A stretch of DNA of 64,000 bases. Origin: Dirofilaria immitis. Lineage: Eukaryota > Nematoda > Chromadorea > Rhabditida > Onchocercidae. Made by a program: the position numbers and the translations under genes. Below, piece after piece: positions 15,601-28,529 of the stretch. The notes under the pieces are model-generated. The model worked only from the letters and a program-made list of their open reading frames with translations, had not been told where the DNA came from and ran no database searches. The stretch spans positions 374,001-438,000 of the forward strand of contig JAKNDB010000092.1 in NCBI GenBank assembly GCA_024305405.1, read 5' to 3'. Every line of letters begins with the position of its first letter. Positions within the stretch are counted from its first letter, which is position 1.

Positions 15601-18600
15601 TTAAGATGGAAATAGTAATCAAATATTATATGGAATACAAACATACGATTATTATATCAGTAAACAACTGTAAATATTTAATTCACTCTTGAAATCATAT
15701 TCTTTATAATTTTGTGATCATTTTTCGTTTATGAAGTAGACAAAAAGGAAAGAAACGCCTTAACAATTTTTGTTCCTTTATTGCAGTACGTCTATATCAA
15801 ATATTATCATTGATAATTAGATATCAAAGATAAGGAAAAAATTAGTCAACGTTAGGTTGGTTGATTAATTGGTTATTATCAAACTTTTAATTTGGTCATT
15901 GTAAAGTTCTAATATTCTCTTTCAAGAAAAAGAAAACCGATTTTTTTCGTTAATCTGATGAAAATTAAATATGCATTAATTCCTCAAGATAGTATAAAAA
16001 CAAAAGTATTCCATTTATTATCAAAGAGATGTTTAGCTTATCAATATGTTTTATATATATTCTTATTTATTTTTTCTTTTAGAATATTTGATTTCCTTTA
16101 AAACAATAATAGTCATTAACAATCAGTAATTATGGTTTTAGATCTTAAATCTCATGATATTATAAATATGATACCTTTTTAATTAATTTATTTTTTATGT
16201 AATACATGAAAAGCTTTCTTGTATAAAAATCGAAATCAATTTTAGTGGTATTTTCTGGAATCATAACGGATATGCTTTTACTGATAAGTTTACAAATCCT
16301 ATCTTTAATTTATTATTTATAAAATGAACACTTTTATGCATTGCCATTTTTCAGTTCTTTTGTGATTGGCTATTTGTAGCTATTTAATTTCCGTCTTTTT
16401 TGGAAAATGACCTAATGATATTTCTTTGAACTCTTTCATAACTAAATATAAATTTTATTTTTAAAAAGCTCTTACCATGTCATTTTTTTGAATGGATATT
16501 ATCACAGAAGTAGAAAAGATTATTATCGCAGAGAAATAAATTTTAATGATATCCATTTAACATTGTAACCTTCTTCGTATTTAATTGTTTCGATTAATAG
16601 CTTATTATTTCAGTTTATTATTTTGCAGCTTATTTATTTCAATCTAATTGGTTTTAAGTTAGTCATCGTTTAGATTGTAATGATTTTGTCAATTAAATCT
16701 AAATTTTCAGTGCGCCCAACATCTCTTAATCTGAGGCCGTTATGTTCTGGCAAACGTATGTGGTATTTGTTGTGAAATTTGTTTTTATTCTCGTAACTTT
16801 ATCTTTCATATTTAGATGCCATTGCTGAATAAATTTATATATGAGAAAGGAATAAAAAAAGAAAGTAATATTAAAGAATAATTTATTCTTTTCTAATTTT
16901 ATTAATCTATGGGAAAATTTTTACATTTGAAATATATGACAATATTTTTACAAATAATTTATAACTTTGCAAAATCTATATCATTATTATCATTATTATT
17001 ATCAATAATCAAATAGAGACAGCAATGGCTTTTATGCATGTTTATTTAAATTTGCATATAGAATTTATGGTTGTGAAATGATACCACTTGCTAGTTGTAT
17101 TTGTTTGTTATCCTTATTTTGCATCCTGCATTCAATATAACAAATATTAATATAGTAAAATATTATATTTATTTATGAATATTTTTTTACATAATAAAAA
17201 CGAAATTAAGAGTTTACTGTATTTCTTTTTGTTTATAAGAGATCGAAAACATACTGTATTTCTTTCTGCCAGTAAGAAAGGTGGTTGGAGGGCATACTGT
17301 ATTTGGAGGGCATACTGTATTACTTTTGCTAATCAAAATATCATTATTACTGTTATAATTTACAAAAACAATTAACAGTTAGCAGTTGTAATTCTATTTT
17401 TAGCTTAAATTGCATGATATAAGTTAATGGATAAGTATTAAATACTTATCCATTAATACCAATATATTAAAACTAATAATCCATCTACTACTAGTAATCG
17501 TTCATGTATTTTGTCATATAATTTCTTTCTAAATAATTATCACATGATCGATGTAGTACTATCGCATGCTTGTTATAAAATTAACCTATTTGAATTAATT
17601 TATCTTTTCAAAAACTTTTATTATATTATTAGTATCGTGGTCGAAAAAATTCAGAAATAATATAACATGAATTAGCAGAACCAAGAAAAGTAATCAAATA
17701 ATGTCAAGTTTCTTGAAAGCAATAAAATTAAAATTCGATTCGGCAAAAATACATGCAAGATTGTTCGATGATAATCGATTAATAACAAATCTTGATTGAT
17801 TCAATTTTGATCGAAAGAGAAGAGAATTTCTCGATCATCACAACAGATATGATAATTATTCGACATCTATTACAAATATCATAATTTCTTCACTATAATT
17901 ACCGTTATCAGAAAAAAATTGTTTAGTATATTCAATAAAGTTTTAATTTGGATGCTTTTCATATCCATTTAGATTGAGTAGAGTACTGTTCATCTTTTGT
18001 TAATCTTTTAAGATATTACGACAGCAATATGTGATTTTTTTAATTAATTAGCTTCTCCAGCATTCATCTTATAATTTTTCTTTTCAAAGCTAAAAATATA
18101 TAATCCCTCTTTAATTTTTCAATCTAATAATGTATATTTACTAATAATATTACAAATTTTTACAGTTTGCACACTTATTGCACAATATGGCAATCAATAA
18201 TTCATATATTATCTACCTGTATTGGTGAAAGTGACCCTATTGTTGTATTTTTTCCTGTAAATTTCCGCATTTGATTTAGCTGTTGTAAATATTTTGAAAT
18301 AAACATTAAATATAAAAGTTAAATATTTAAATTTTAGAATTTTGTTTTATTTTCAGCGACTAACTTAATTAGTCCAGCTATGGAAATTTCGAAATTATCA
18401 GGAATTGACGAGGAGCAACAATGTCTTATGGTATATATAAAGATTATTTAAAGATTTCTTTCTCTTCGGTTTCCTTATTCTCTAATTTGATAAAAATTTT
18501 CGGATACATAACTTTCCGAATTTTAAAGATTTTTCATAATTTTTACTTTACAAACAAGTATTATATAAATAGCTATTTGTTTTGTCTGAGAATAGCCTCG

Positions 18601-20078
18601 ATTATATTTAGCTTAACTTTCTATCTCTCAAAAGCATTTTTTGGTTACAGAGGGTTAAGTTTATATTATTTGGTCGTTTATATTTTCTAATTTATTATTA
18701 TTTATAGAATATGAGCAAATCTTCAACGATACCTGAAACAATGCATACATCATTTGCGAGTGCTTATGATTCTCACCTGGTGAAAATTCTCGTTAATTGC
18801 TGTGAAATTAGCATAGAGAGTAGTAGATAAATTTGCATATAGATGTTATATATTTAAAGTAAAAATTAACACCATAAGTTAATCATCTATTTATCCTTCT
18901 ACTTTTTGCTAAATCTCTCGAATCATTTTATCATATTCTAACATATGATCCATTATCTTTCATGATTTCAAATGAAGCAAGAAAAAACTTTTCTAACTTG
19001 ACAAATTTTTTTGAATTTAAGCGAGTAAATACGTATGGTTTTCAACGTCACCTACAGGAGATGATTCGTTTACAAGCAGCAAACGTTGATGGTAACGGAA
19101 ATACGCCACTTTTATCAGTAGCGACGATCGGAGAGCAACAATCTACTTCAATAGATAGCTTACCAAGCATGGAACTTCATTCATTATCAACGAATGGTAT
19201 GATGTATTCTTCTGCATCCGATAGTGGTTGCATGATCGAAAGTGGTAGTTCTACAGCAACTGTTGATGATGAACAAAAGGTTTTCTCTTCACTATTTCAT
19301 TATTCAAAATTTGCATTTACAGTTTTAAAATATGATTACGAAATTGACGGATAGTTTTATCTATATGTGATTATATATTATTAACACAGTTACTTTAACA
19401 AAATGCAATCATTTTTTCAAAATTTCTTACATGACGTTAAAATGGTTAATTATTACCAAAATATAAAGTTAAATAATTTTATCATATAGGTGCTTGTGAA
19501 TGATATTGGTATTGCCGGCAACAATAACAATAATAACAGTAATAATAACAACAACAACAACAACAATAATAATTACAGTAATTCAGTAAATAAGACTTTA
19601 TCAGAATATGTAAGAACTGGTAAATTTTTTAAATAAAATGGATTTTTGATTATTTCATTCGTTGATTTCAGAAAATTTTTGGTAATGAAAATTTCCTAAA
19701 GCGAAATGCATTTTCTATTTATATCGCCATTATCTCAGATCTATATCGCATTTTGAATAAGTTATTAATTCAAAGCAATAATAATAAGACATAATGAATC
19801 GCATAAAACGCCTCTTGTAGATTACGGTATGAATAATAGTATTATATCTTTGTAAAGTACAGTACTGATAATGGAGTATGGATAATAGCATCATGATAGA
19901 GATATTTAATGTTTTGCTAAAATTCGGCTAAAGTTAGTAATAATATCTCATGGATATAAAAATGTTTTAGGATATATTTTCTAAATCAATTTTGCTAATT
20001 AGACGAAAATTTATTATTATCCTGTTAGTTAAATCATTTTCAGGCATAGCTCTAGATCTCAATGTTTTGGAACTTTAG
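662..20078 (+). CDS. klp-4: Kinesin-3 motor protein, KIF13/KLP-4 family
   Basis: Plus-end-directed microtubule motor for vesicle transport. About 44 exons, ~1690 residues after splicing. The start at 662 gives [20 protein letters not shown], the classic kinesin N-terminus. Motor domain ~1-350: P-loop [13 protein letters not shown] (exons 2223-2315 and 2396-2575), switch [10 protein letters not shown] (3566-3700), switch II DLAGSE (3789-3901). A neck coiled coil follows (4817-5243), then an FHA domain (5811-6604) with GNNHFFRVN. Next come a coiled coil (6867-7314), the conserved KIF13 middle region (7666-14328; motifs [35 protein letters not shown]) and a tail (14601-20078). No CAP-Gly domain, which KIF13B has, is visible. 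Splice phases agree through most of the model. Frame breaks: one missing base near 2477-2481, 5452-5455, 6524-6530, 7831-7834 and 9331-9335, plus an in-frame TAG near 6597. The 15.2-20.1 kb exons join by phase but are less certain. Confidence 0.9.
2396..2575 (+). other. klp-4: Kinesin P-loop exon with a one-base frame break
   Basis: The exon opens with [11 protein letters not shown] and reads [13 protein letters not shown]. The frame then changes at the A run in caaaaatt (~2477-2481). The next frame gives [20 protein letters not shown] and [10 protein letters not shown], a standard kinesin segment. Adding one A restores a single frame to the donor at 2576. No GT..AG pair inside can explain it. 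Confidence 0.8.
5811..6604 (+). other. klp-4: FHA-domain exons of the kinesin, with a frame break and a TAG codon
   Basis: Two exons (5811-5983 and 6425-6604) encode the FHA fold: [57 protein letters not shown]. The frame shifts at ccaaagaag (~6524-6530) and continues as [20 protein letters not shown]. That restored frame meets TAG (about 6597-6599) three codons before the donor at 6605. The next exon resumes [20 protein letters not shown] in the expected phase, so the gene continues past this point. Confidence 0.75.
19490..19619 (+). repeat. Poly-asparagine-coding AAC/AAT run in the kinesin tail exon
   Basis: Exon after a TATAG acceptor. An AAC/AAT trinucleotide run (about 19519-19573) encodes ~17 asparagines with one or two interruptions. 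It continues [15 protein letters not shown] to a GTAAAT donor. Splicing to 20044 gives a short end, [11 protein letters not shown], and the stop TAG at 20076-20078. Confidence 0.55.
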
Positions 20079-21642
20079 TATCCGGTTCAGGGTATGCAAA
20101 TATGGTAATGTTATTGCTACTAAACAATATAAGATAGATAAAATCTTCTGATATGTTCAACTAGATTGATCTCTATTGTATTTTTGGTTTTTGGTTTCTT
20201 TCTTATCTTTTTTAAATTTTAATTTGAATTCAATATTTGGCACGATATTTCATAAACAATTAATCTATAAATAATTTTTTAGTTTAAGAAAAGCAATTAA
20301 TTGTTTTGTTTGCATTAGAATTTTTAAAATAATGATATTCGAAATTTGTCAATTTTTTCTTTTTTTTAATTAATAAATAATCTATTTTCTTATTTAGACT
20401 GAGTTTTAAATGTTAGCAGAAAAATTAATTATAAATTCAAAACTTCCAACAATTATTTATTTCACCAGTTTGAAATTAATAGGTATTAGAAATTACTGAA
20501 TTTTTAGGATGACTAAAAAGTATTCAATAAATTAATTCTTATCAGTGTAACTTTCTCACTTGAAATTAATGGTTTTTAAGTAATAATTAAGTATTTGAGT
20601 ACTATGCTGGGAAATTGTTTCAGTTCAATTTTGTTTTTTGCAGATTTTCGTTAGAAATAATATTATTTTACAAATTCTTCATTCAAATTATTCGTTTGCC
20701 TATATTTATTAGAAAATATCTATAGAATCCAATATTTGATTCCTTTTTGATGAATTAAATTAGTTGATAATAATGATATGCCTACATATTTCTTCCAAAA
20801 TGTTGTGAAATTTAAATGTAAGATTTTAATGTTAATATAAGATTATATGAATGTATAAGAAATATCTTATCGTTTATAATGGTGCAATGAAGTGTTTCGT
20901 GTTTTTTTCTACTTTTTAAATGATTTAAACATTTAACAAATGTCACATTGTGTTATGTTGTTCATAGATTTAATTTTCCTTTTTCCGGAAATGGTAGCAT
21001 TTTTACATAAGTAATTATCGTACTCATTATTGTTATGTTGTAATAAAGTCATTATTACTTAAATAGCAAATAATTATTTATAATATATATCAAACACAGT
21101 ACCTTTAAATAGCTGATTAATAGTCTAGTCCTATTTAACATGAACAAGAAATATGATGAATTTTCTGGAAAAGATAAACAAATAATCAATCAATTTTAAG
21201 GAATTAGTTGAAATTACTTTGAAATTTTTAATATTACTTAAGAAAGTCATTTTAGAAAAAGTTAAACAATTTTCAAAATGCTTCTCAATTTTATGATTGA
21301 CATACTTAGCGTTGAGTATTTCAATTTTGTAAATAATATATTTAATATTGAAAATTGCTGAAATACAATAGTGAACTTAAAAATATGTTGGAAATAGTTC
21401 AAATTATAAAAATATAAACAAAATGAGAATATCGGGAAATAAAGAGGGAATTTAAAGTTGAATTTAAATGCGTTTCAAAAATATTTTTATAATTCAAATA
21501 ATAATAAGCAAAATTAATTATTCATTAATGGCCTGATCACAATATAATATCACCACATTACAAAAAAAAGAAATGCCCGATAAATAAATTAGAGCCTGAA
21601 TCTGACTTCACTTTTCATCATTGAAGAGGAATTGTTTCGGAT
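20079..21642. other. Intergenic region between kinesin and the beta-subunit gene
   Basis: The two genes converge here (plus stop at 20078, minus stop at 21643), so both 3' UTRs should lie in this AT-rich stretch. Several AATAAA-like words are present on both strands, but none can be assigned. No further exon or repeat array was seen. Confidence 0.5.
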
Positions 21643-24600
21643 TCATGAAAATTTTGGAATAAAATCAAAAGAAATAGTTGTTTGACCATTGAAAGTTTGG
21701 ATGTTGTCAAACTGATATCCGGATATATTATCTTTTATTCGGCAATCCATGGTAAACGGTCCCATATCACCATTTTCATTTTGTGTTGAGATATTTCGGA
21801 ATGTCATTTTGCCATTATCTAAATCATAAATCCAAAAAAAAGCAAAAAACGAAATGATTGGAAATTGCCATCTATTGTTGAATTTTTGTGCAAAATTTAA
21901 CACACTAACTTTCCATATTGATAATATTCAAATCAATATTATCAAGAGAATAACTTCTTTTCTTTATTTTTATATCGCTTCTTTTCAGCTTTATATAAGT
22001 TTTTCATTTATTAAATTAAAAAATTTCTCAAAAGTGAATCAATCGATTAAACTATTTTTTTCAAAAATTATTGAGAAATTTTAGACGTATTACGTGTTTC
22101 TTCGCATCTTTATTAATTATTTTTGATGATCACGTGCTTTTCCACGTTGAATTTCTTGATTTCTACGTTTTCTATGTCTCTTGAATGAATTATTATTAAT
22201 ATAATATAAAAATACCAATGGTGGCAAGGTATAGAGAATATTTCCGTTTTCTCCATGAATTTCATTCCCAATATCATCGATAATTTTTGGTTCGGTATTA
22301 AATTCATTTGAAATCCACCGTTACGCATTGGTGTAGGTAATGATGGATAATAGGTAATATTAGTATAAATATTTGAAGAATATTGATATTGCTAAAATTG
22401 AGTCAAAGATAAATAAATGTTGCGAAAATTACAAATTTCATAGAATCGATAAATTTCGAAATAAATTATAGCAATTGATTAACAGACCATTAGAGATCAA
22501 GAGATCAACGGATCACATTGTGATCAACAGATCAAAATATATTATTATATCTAAAAGAAACAGATAAATGGAAGCAAATAATGGAAGAATTAAAAATACC
22601 AATTTGAAACTTTCAATGATAATATGTTATCTTTAACATTTATGTTAAACGTTCTAATATGCAACAATTCTAATGTGCAACACAAAATAAAGCAACAATT
22701 TCGGGTTTCTGATATTAAAAATAATAATTTCTAATTCTTTCATCACAAATATATTTTGTTAAAAAAATTGAAATGAAATTAAAATATTAATAACTAACCA
22801 TACGACAAAAGAAAGGCAGATAATCGACTTCATTTTTAATATTAGGCTTCCAACTTAAGTGCTGTAAATAAACGATTATAAAGTTTAAATTAATTATTAT
22901 CATTTCTTTATTATTTGCATTGTGAATTAAATAAAATGAATTAAAATCTCAGATATCATTCTTTAGGCTCTTGGCCGCAAATATAATTAATTCGGAAGGA
23001 TTAAAATCTAGGAAATTTATAATGATTAAAAATAAATATTCAATGGAGTATCTAAAATTTAAGATAATACAGAATTAAAAATACCTAAGGATCAACACTT
23101 ATCATTTAATATTTATTAAGAAAGATAAAAGATCAAGTAATTTTTGAATAAAAATCAACAAATAAATATGATAAAATGAAAAAAATTAGAAGATCTTCAA
23201 ACTATGCAAATGCTCGATCAAAATATTTAGAATTTTTTGATATCAAATTTTTGCTTGTATCAAATTTATTAAAAATAAATAAATAATCATTTTATCATTT
23301 ATCTATTATTTCAAACTTAAACTGACATTTTCAAAAATGAATAAAATACATGGATTGCCAGAATTATAGCCATAATTAGTTGTTTTAGAACAATCGGAAT
23401 GAAATTGTTGTTGAATATCAAATGTACATTTGCGCTTGTTATCACTTCGTTCGTGCGCCGTACAAATCTTTAAAAATTCTTTCATCATTTCTTGTTTTTT
23501 TGCATATTCTGCAATATATATTAATAAATATCATAAAAAGTGTTAATCAGTAATGCAGAAGAATTAATTAGCTCAATTATTTTGGATCAATCGAAGAAAT
23601 TAGATGACAGTTGTAATTATCATCAATTATAATAGAATAGATCAATTTGATAGCTGATAATATTAAGTGCTCTCTCTTTTCAGGATGCTTATTGATTGAT
23701 TGATAAACAATAATAAATCATCAAGATTAAGGATAAAGGATCATTGTAATAGTCAATTAAGTTTAGTGGTTAAAATAATTTTTGAAGAATTATACGAAAA
23801 ACAAATTAATTCACTTTTCAATTTAAATTTTCATTCAAAATTTTAAAATTTAAAGAATCAAAAATGAAATAAATATGAAGAAAGAAAAAAGAAAAAATAT
23901 TAGTTAAATCAAAAAAATTGAAAAGCAAATCAATCAATATTGATTTTTAGTGTTGATTCATAATTAGGTCATAAATGCAAAGAAGCAATTTAAGTATGAA
24001 ATTCTAAATAAATTATTTACTTGTAAGATAATCATCAATTTCATTCACATATTCCGCATTTGCTGTATCATTCCGCGTATTAAAATAAAATATATTAAGC
24101 GGTCGTTTTCGAATATTTGGTATCATCATAAGACCTGAAAAAAAAGTATAGTATCAGTTGATATTCATAATTTTAATCTGTTTTCTTCATATTTAATTGA
24201 ATCAAAGGTAATATTTTGAAATTATCATTAAAATAGAATCGATTAATCAGCAAATCAGCTATGGTATACCAAGAAGGTTAATTACCATGACGTGATTTTT
24301 CCTGATAGGCGACTACATCAAAAAGAACTTTGCCAAAACCCGAAAATAATGAGACCAAAAGTATTAACATTATACAAGCCATTGAGCTAATAATACCTAA
24401 AAAGAATTTATGAGACGAAAAAGTTTATTATTAATTGGAAAAAGAGAAAGAAAAAAATTGAATATTTACTATGCATATACCAATGCAGATACGTTGCTGC
24501 CTTTGCGAATGTCGCATATCTTGAAAAATATTTTGCCAGGTAATATCATCCATAAAGGTACAATCAAAATTATCATCATGAATGGTAATTAGAGTTGTAT

Positions 24601-25089
24601 CGTCGATTTGTTCCGTATTATAGACGCTTGTCTGATCAAAACTTGCTAATGAATCCGAATTTGATACATATTCATATCTGCAAATATCTGATAAGATAAA
24701 TAATTCTTTACCTGTTATCATAATTTATAATTTTCAAAGAAATTAATTTCTACAAATTTGAGTAAAAATATTTTATTTTTCGAAAACTCAGAAAATATAA
24801 ACGAATTACTAAATGTTTGAAATTTCTCTATCATATCTAAAATTTTGCATAAAGAATTAATGTATATAATATGTAAAGAGATAACGTACGTGAGAGATTA
24901 TTAATACAATTGTTAATTCGCTTAACGAATTATAGCATATTTCAATAGCTTATATGATAGAATGATAATTTAAAAATCATTGATTATATATATTAAATTA
25001 ATAATCAAAGTAATTTAATTATTATTTAGGTATTAAAGATATATTTGACAATAATATATTTGCTAATTTACTGACCTTGTGGTAGTCAT
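21643..25089 (-). CDS. Divergent Na+/K+-ATPase beta-subunit-like type II membrane protein
   Basis: Beta subunits chaperone P-type ATPase alpha subunits to the plasma membrane and have one membrane span with a disulfide-rich ectodomain. Exons: 25089-25076 (start MTTTR), 24677-24481, 24396-24286, 24134-24021, 23508-23327, 22861-22799, 22391-22216, ~21818-21643; ~340 residues. The cytosolic N-terminus is ~70 residues, longer than usual. The span ~71-95 reads IISSMACIMLILLVSLFSG. Six cysteines fall where the family has three disulfides: KICTA, KRKCTF, DCSK, NPCILF, FFCRM, MDCRIK. NYGYNSGNPC matches the family's YGYxxGxPC signature. N-glycosylation sites include NIT and NIS. Phases agree for exons 1-6. 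Exon 7 has a one-base frame change near 22280-22290, and its junction to the last exon does not keep phase. The pump partner and tissue are unknown. Confidence 0.75.
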
Positions 25090-28000
25090 TGATGAAATAA
25101 TTAACGTTGAAATTCGTATTGCAACATTTAATAAATATACTATTCAGAATCGCCACATAATTTTTCTATAAATTTGATAATTCAAAAATTTAATTGAAAT
25201 TTTGAAAAATTCATTTCTTTTTATAATTTATTTGAAATAGCATATGTGTAATGACGTGAATTTGACTTTCTACACGTGGAACGACGTGAATTTAACTTTT
25301 GGCTGAGTGAAAAATACAATTATATTCCCATTTTGATTGAAATATATTTATTATTACATATTGAAGAAATCGTATAATTAATTAAGATTAATCTAAATTG
25401 AGAAAGTATAATTGAAAGTTTTAACTAATTAGGTTTCGTGATAATCTGATAGAATATTATAGGATAGCTTGTTTTTTCAATAATTTGAGAATCTAAAGAT
25501 CAAAGAATTTAAGAATTAGCATCACTAACAAATAGAAAAATCTTTACTGACATATATATATATATACAGCATATCATCAAAATTAACCAATAGATGAAAT
25601 AAAACGGTGTCACTCTAAAATGGTACTCAGAAGCATGTGACAACAGGTGACAACAGGTGCTTTCGTAGCAAATATTTTTGATAACCGGTTTTTGCACAAA
25701 GAAAACGATCATTCTAATATTTACGAAATAGTTGAACAAATAGTTAGAATTATAATTAACCTTTTACTCTATTTTGTTGACTAATAATTTTACAATAAAT
25801 ATGAGATAATTTAGAATGGAAAAAAGATTAGCTAATTAAAATTGATTAATTTGTTAAATTATTAAAATTAAAATTGAAAATTTTAAGGTTTAGGTAAAAG
25901 TTTCACATTGATGAATACAGAATGAATCTTTCATAAAGTATTACACAAATAAATAATTTCATTAATTTACTAAATTAATTTTACTCGCAAATAATTGACA
26001 AGAGATTATAGATGAATAATGATTTAAGTAAATACCCATACCCAAGAAGATAAGACATAGCTGACAAAAGGTGAGAGATGAAAATGATTAAAATGCCATT
26101 AAAAGAATCAATTGTTATAATTTACATTTCACATCTCCGAACTATATCCCTTTTACCTTTCGTAATTGGAAGATGATTGTTAAGTAGGCCATGTTTACAT
26201 TCATCAATCAAATATTAATAAGTGTAAACATACGATTATACCATGCATCGTCAATCGTCAATAGTTACTTTTAATTCTATTAATTTCCATATTATTTAAA
26301 AATTAATATTTTCTATAAATTTTAAAATTCTTATATTTTATATTCAGATTAAAAATATCCGTATTTTTATAATAATATTACGTGATATATAAAATATTTG
26401 AAAGTAAAAAAGATATAAATAATATTTTAATAAAATAAATAATATTTTTTTTTACAAAAAATAAAAGATCAATTTTTAATTAAAAACTAAGGAAGAAGTA
26501 AAATAAAAAGAAGCCGATAAAGGAAAAATATACGAATGGGAAGAAAGAAGAAAAAGAGAAGATGGATATTTGTCATCAAAAAAGACAATGAATTTATCCA
26601 ATGTCGATAAATTTTATTATCTCTTATCTAAATTAACAATATTATTAACAGCTTCCTTCTCATCTTGTTTAGTAAAATTATTATTGGCAATCTTTCAAGG
26701 TCATTATCATGATGATGTCTATTTTTATTGATATTCTGACTATATTTGTTAATCAATACATTATTCTTGATAGGATAGAAAATGATCAAAAGCTTGAAAT
26801 TGATTAATATTAAGTAATAATGGATTATCTTATAAATGCAAAGTTCCATTTGCATAAAATATATTCTCGAAAATTAATTAATGATAAGCAAAATCATTAA
26901 CAGGAAAATCATAATTTAAGCAATTTTTTTGAAGTATACAGAAAATAAAGTATTTAGTAATTTAATAATAATGTAAATAAACGAGAAATAGATGGATGAA
27001 TGTCATAGTGATCATTCTTTCGAGGTACATAATTCTCAAAATTTAAAATCCATTGCAGTCATTTCAAATTTTATTCGAAAATTTTAATATAACAAATCTA
27101 TTTCATCCTATCCCATTATATCACATATAATATCGATCTATCAATAAAAAGAATTCAATTATTTTTTTAATTTATTCATTTCTTTATACAATATACGCCA
27201 ATTTTCATCTGTTTAAGCACAAATTCATTAGAATAAATTCATAAAAACTTGATGAATATATTCAATTTTATATGATATCAAAGATTTGATTTATTTGAAA
27301 GATATTTCAAAGATTATTTTATACGTGAAAAAGGAAAAATAATATATCATTTTATAAACAATTTTAATCCATTTCAAATAAGTAACTATATTATTTTAAT
27401 TATTCAAAAATATAATGCAAATTTCTTTCCCAAAAAAAGTTATATCTAATTAATATCAAAAATAATATTGAAAAACAAAATTGAAAATGAAATCAAAATT
27501 TTAAAAGTTAACAATACATAGGATACAATAGTTTGTCAATTATATCAAAATTAATCACTAATCATTTCAAGTTATTATTATATTAGCTTTACTATTTGCT
27601 AATTAAAATTAAAAATATTTATATCTCTGCTATATACAGATATAGCAAATATTTTTAAATAGTTGAACGATATTTCCGCAATTATATTGATCGGATGAAA
27701 TAATATTGATTCGAAATTGGCTAAATAACACAGCATTCTAGCATGGCTTCACGAATATTACAACTTTTAGCTGTCAAAGCAATCTATTTAATGGGTCGCG
27801 AAGATTGATTAGTTTACATCGATCATCAATGTGTGAAATATTTCATTATAAAACAAAAATCATGGGTGTAATGTTGGTTTTTACATGTGCTGATAAAATT
27901 ATCAGTAAACGGGAATAAAATCATCCTTTCTGATGTGCTAATTTTTTTTTTTTTAAACCGAATTTTAATTTGTTCTTAATCGTTCCACCGCCATGCTGAA

Positions 28001-28529
28001 AAATGAACACCGATCAGCACACATCATCTGAAAATTTTACACCAGATCTCTGCCACATCGCAATATGCACCCTGCAAAATATTCATCCTTATCATTTATT
28101 ATATCATTATTTATCATCAATTGTAATGTGAAATATAATAAGTGATACTAAATAATCTGTCCATATGATAATGCTATTGTTATCATTATTCGATATAATG
28201 ATCAATATTCAATATTATGATTATTACAATTGATCAGTTAATATTTTTCAATTCTTATTCCTAATTATATATTCATTCTTCTGTTTACAGTAAGCAAAAA
28301 TTGATATTTATGAAGTAAAACATTCCTTATCATCACAGTGGTAATTTATAGAAGTAATCGATTAAATTAAAAATCAAATAATATTCCGAAAGAAAATCCT
28401 AAATTGAAAATTATATAGCAAACTTACTATATTCAAACTTTGAAATAATTTTATGTATCTTTGCACTTTATCACTATGAACCTTTATAACTATATATTAG
28501 GCTCGAGATACTTTTGGACAAATATTTGA
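25090..28529. other. Intergenic region between the two minus-strand genes
   Basis: AT-rich, 3.4 kb. It holds the duplicated ACGTG element just upstream of the beta-subunit gene and a short TA run (about 25552-25566). A less AT-rich patch at 27.7-28.1 kb has a 21-codon micro-ORF and scattered tgatgtgct/agcacacatca words in both orientations. The 75-codon open frames here (25509-25739, 26628-26855) have no splice context or recognisable similarity. No gene is called. Confidence 0.45.
25253..25299. promoter_or_regulatory. Duplicated GACGTGAATTT element flanking a CACGTG box
   Basis: GACGTGAATTTGACTTT (25253-25269) recurs as GACGTGAATTTAACTTT (25283-25299), 30 bp apart with one mismatch. A palindromic CACGTG E-box sits between them (25273-25278). 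The block lies 164-210 bp upstream of the beta-subunit ATG on the minus strand, where a promoter would be. The repeat is directly visible; its role as a factor-binding site is inferred. Confidence 0.4.

Noticed and set aside
17286..17320. 18-bp duplication ttggagggcatactgtat in a kinesin intron
   Set aside because: Real but tiny direct repeat with no flanking structure; ordinary slippage explains it.
662..20078. Kinesin as a pseudogene because of frame breaks
   Set aside because: All motor motifs, splice sites and phases are intact over about 44 exons, and the same kind of break occurs in neighbouring unrelated genes. Sequence error is more likely.
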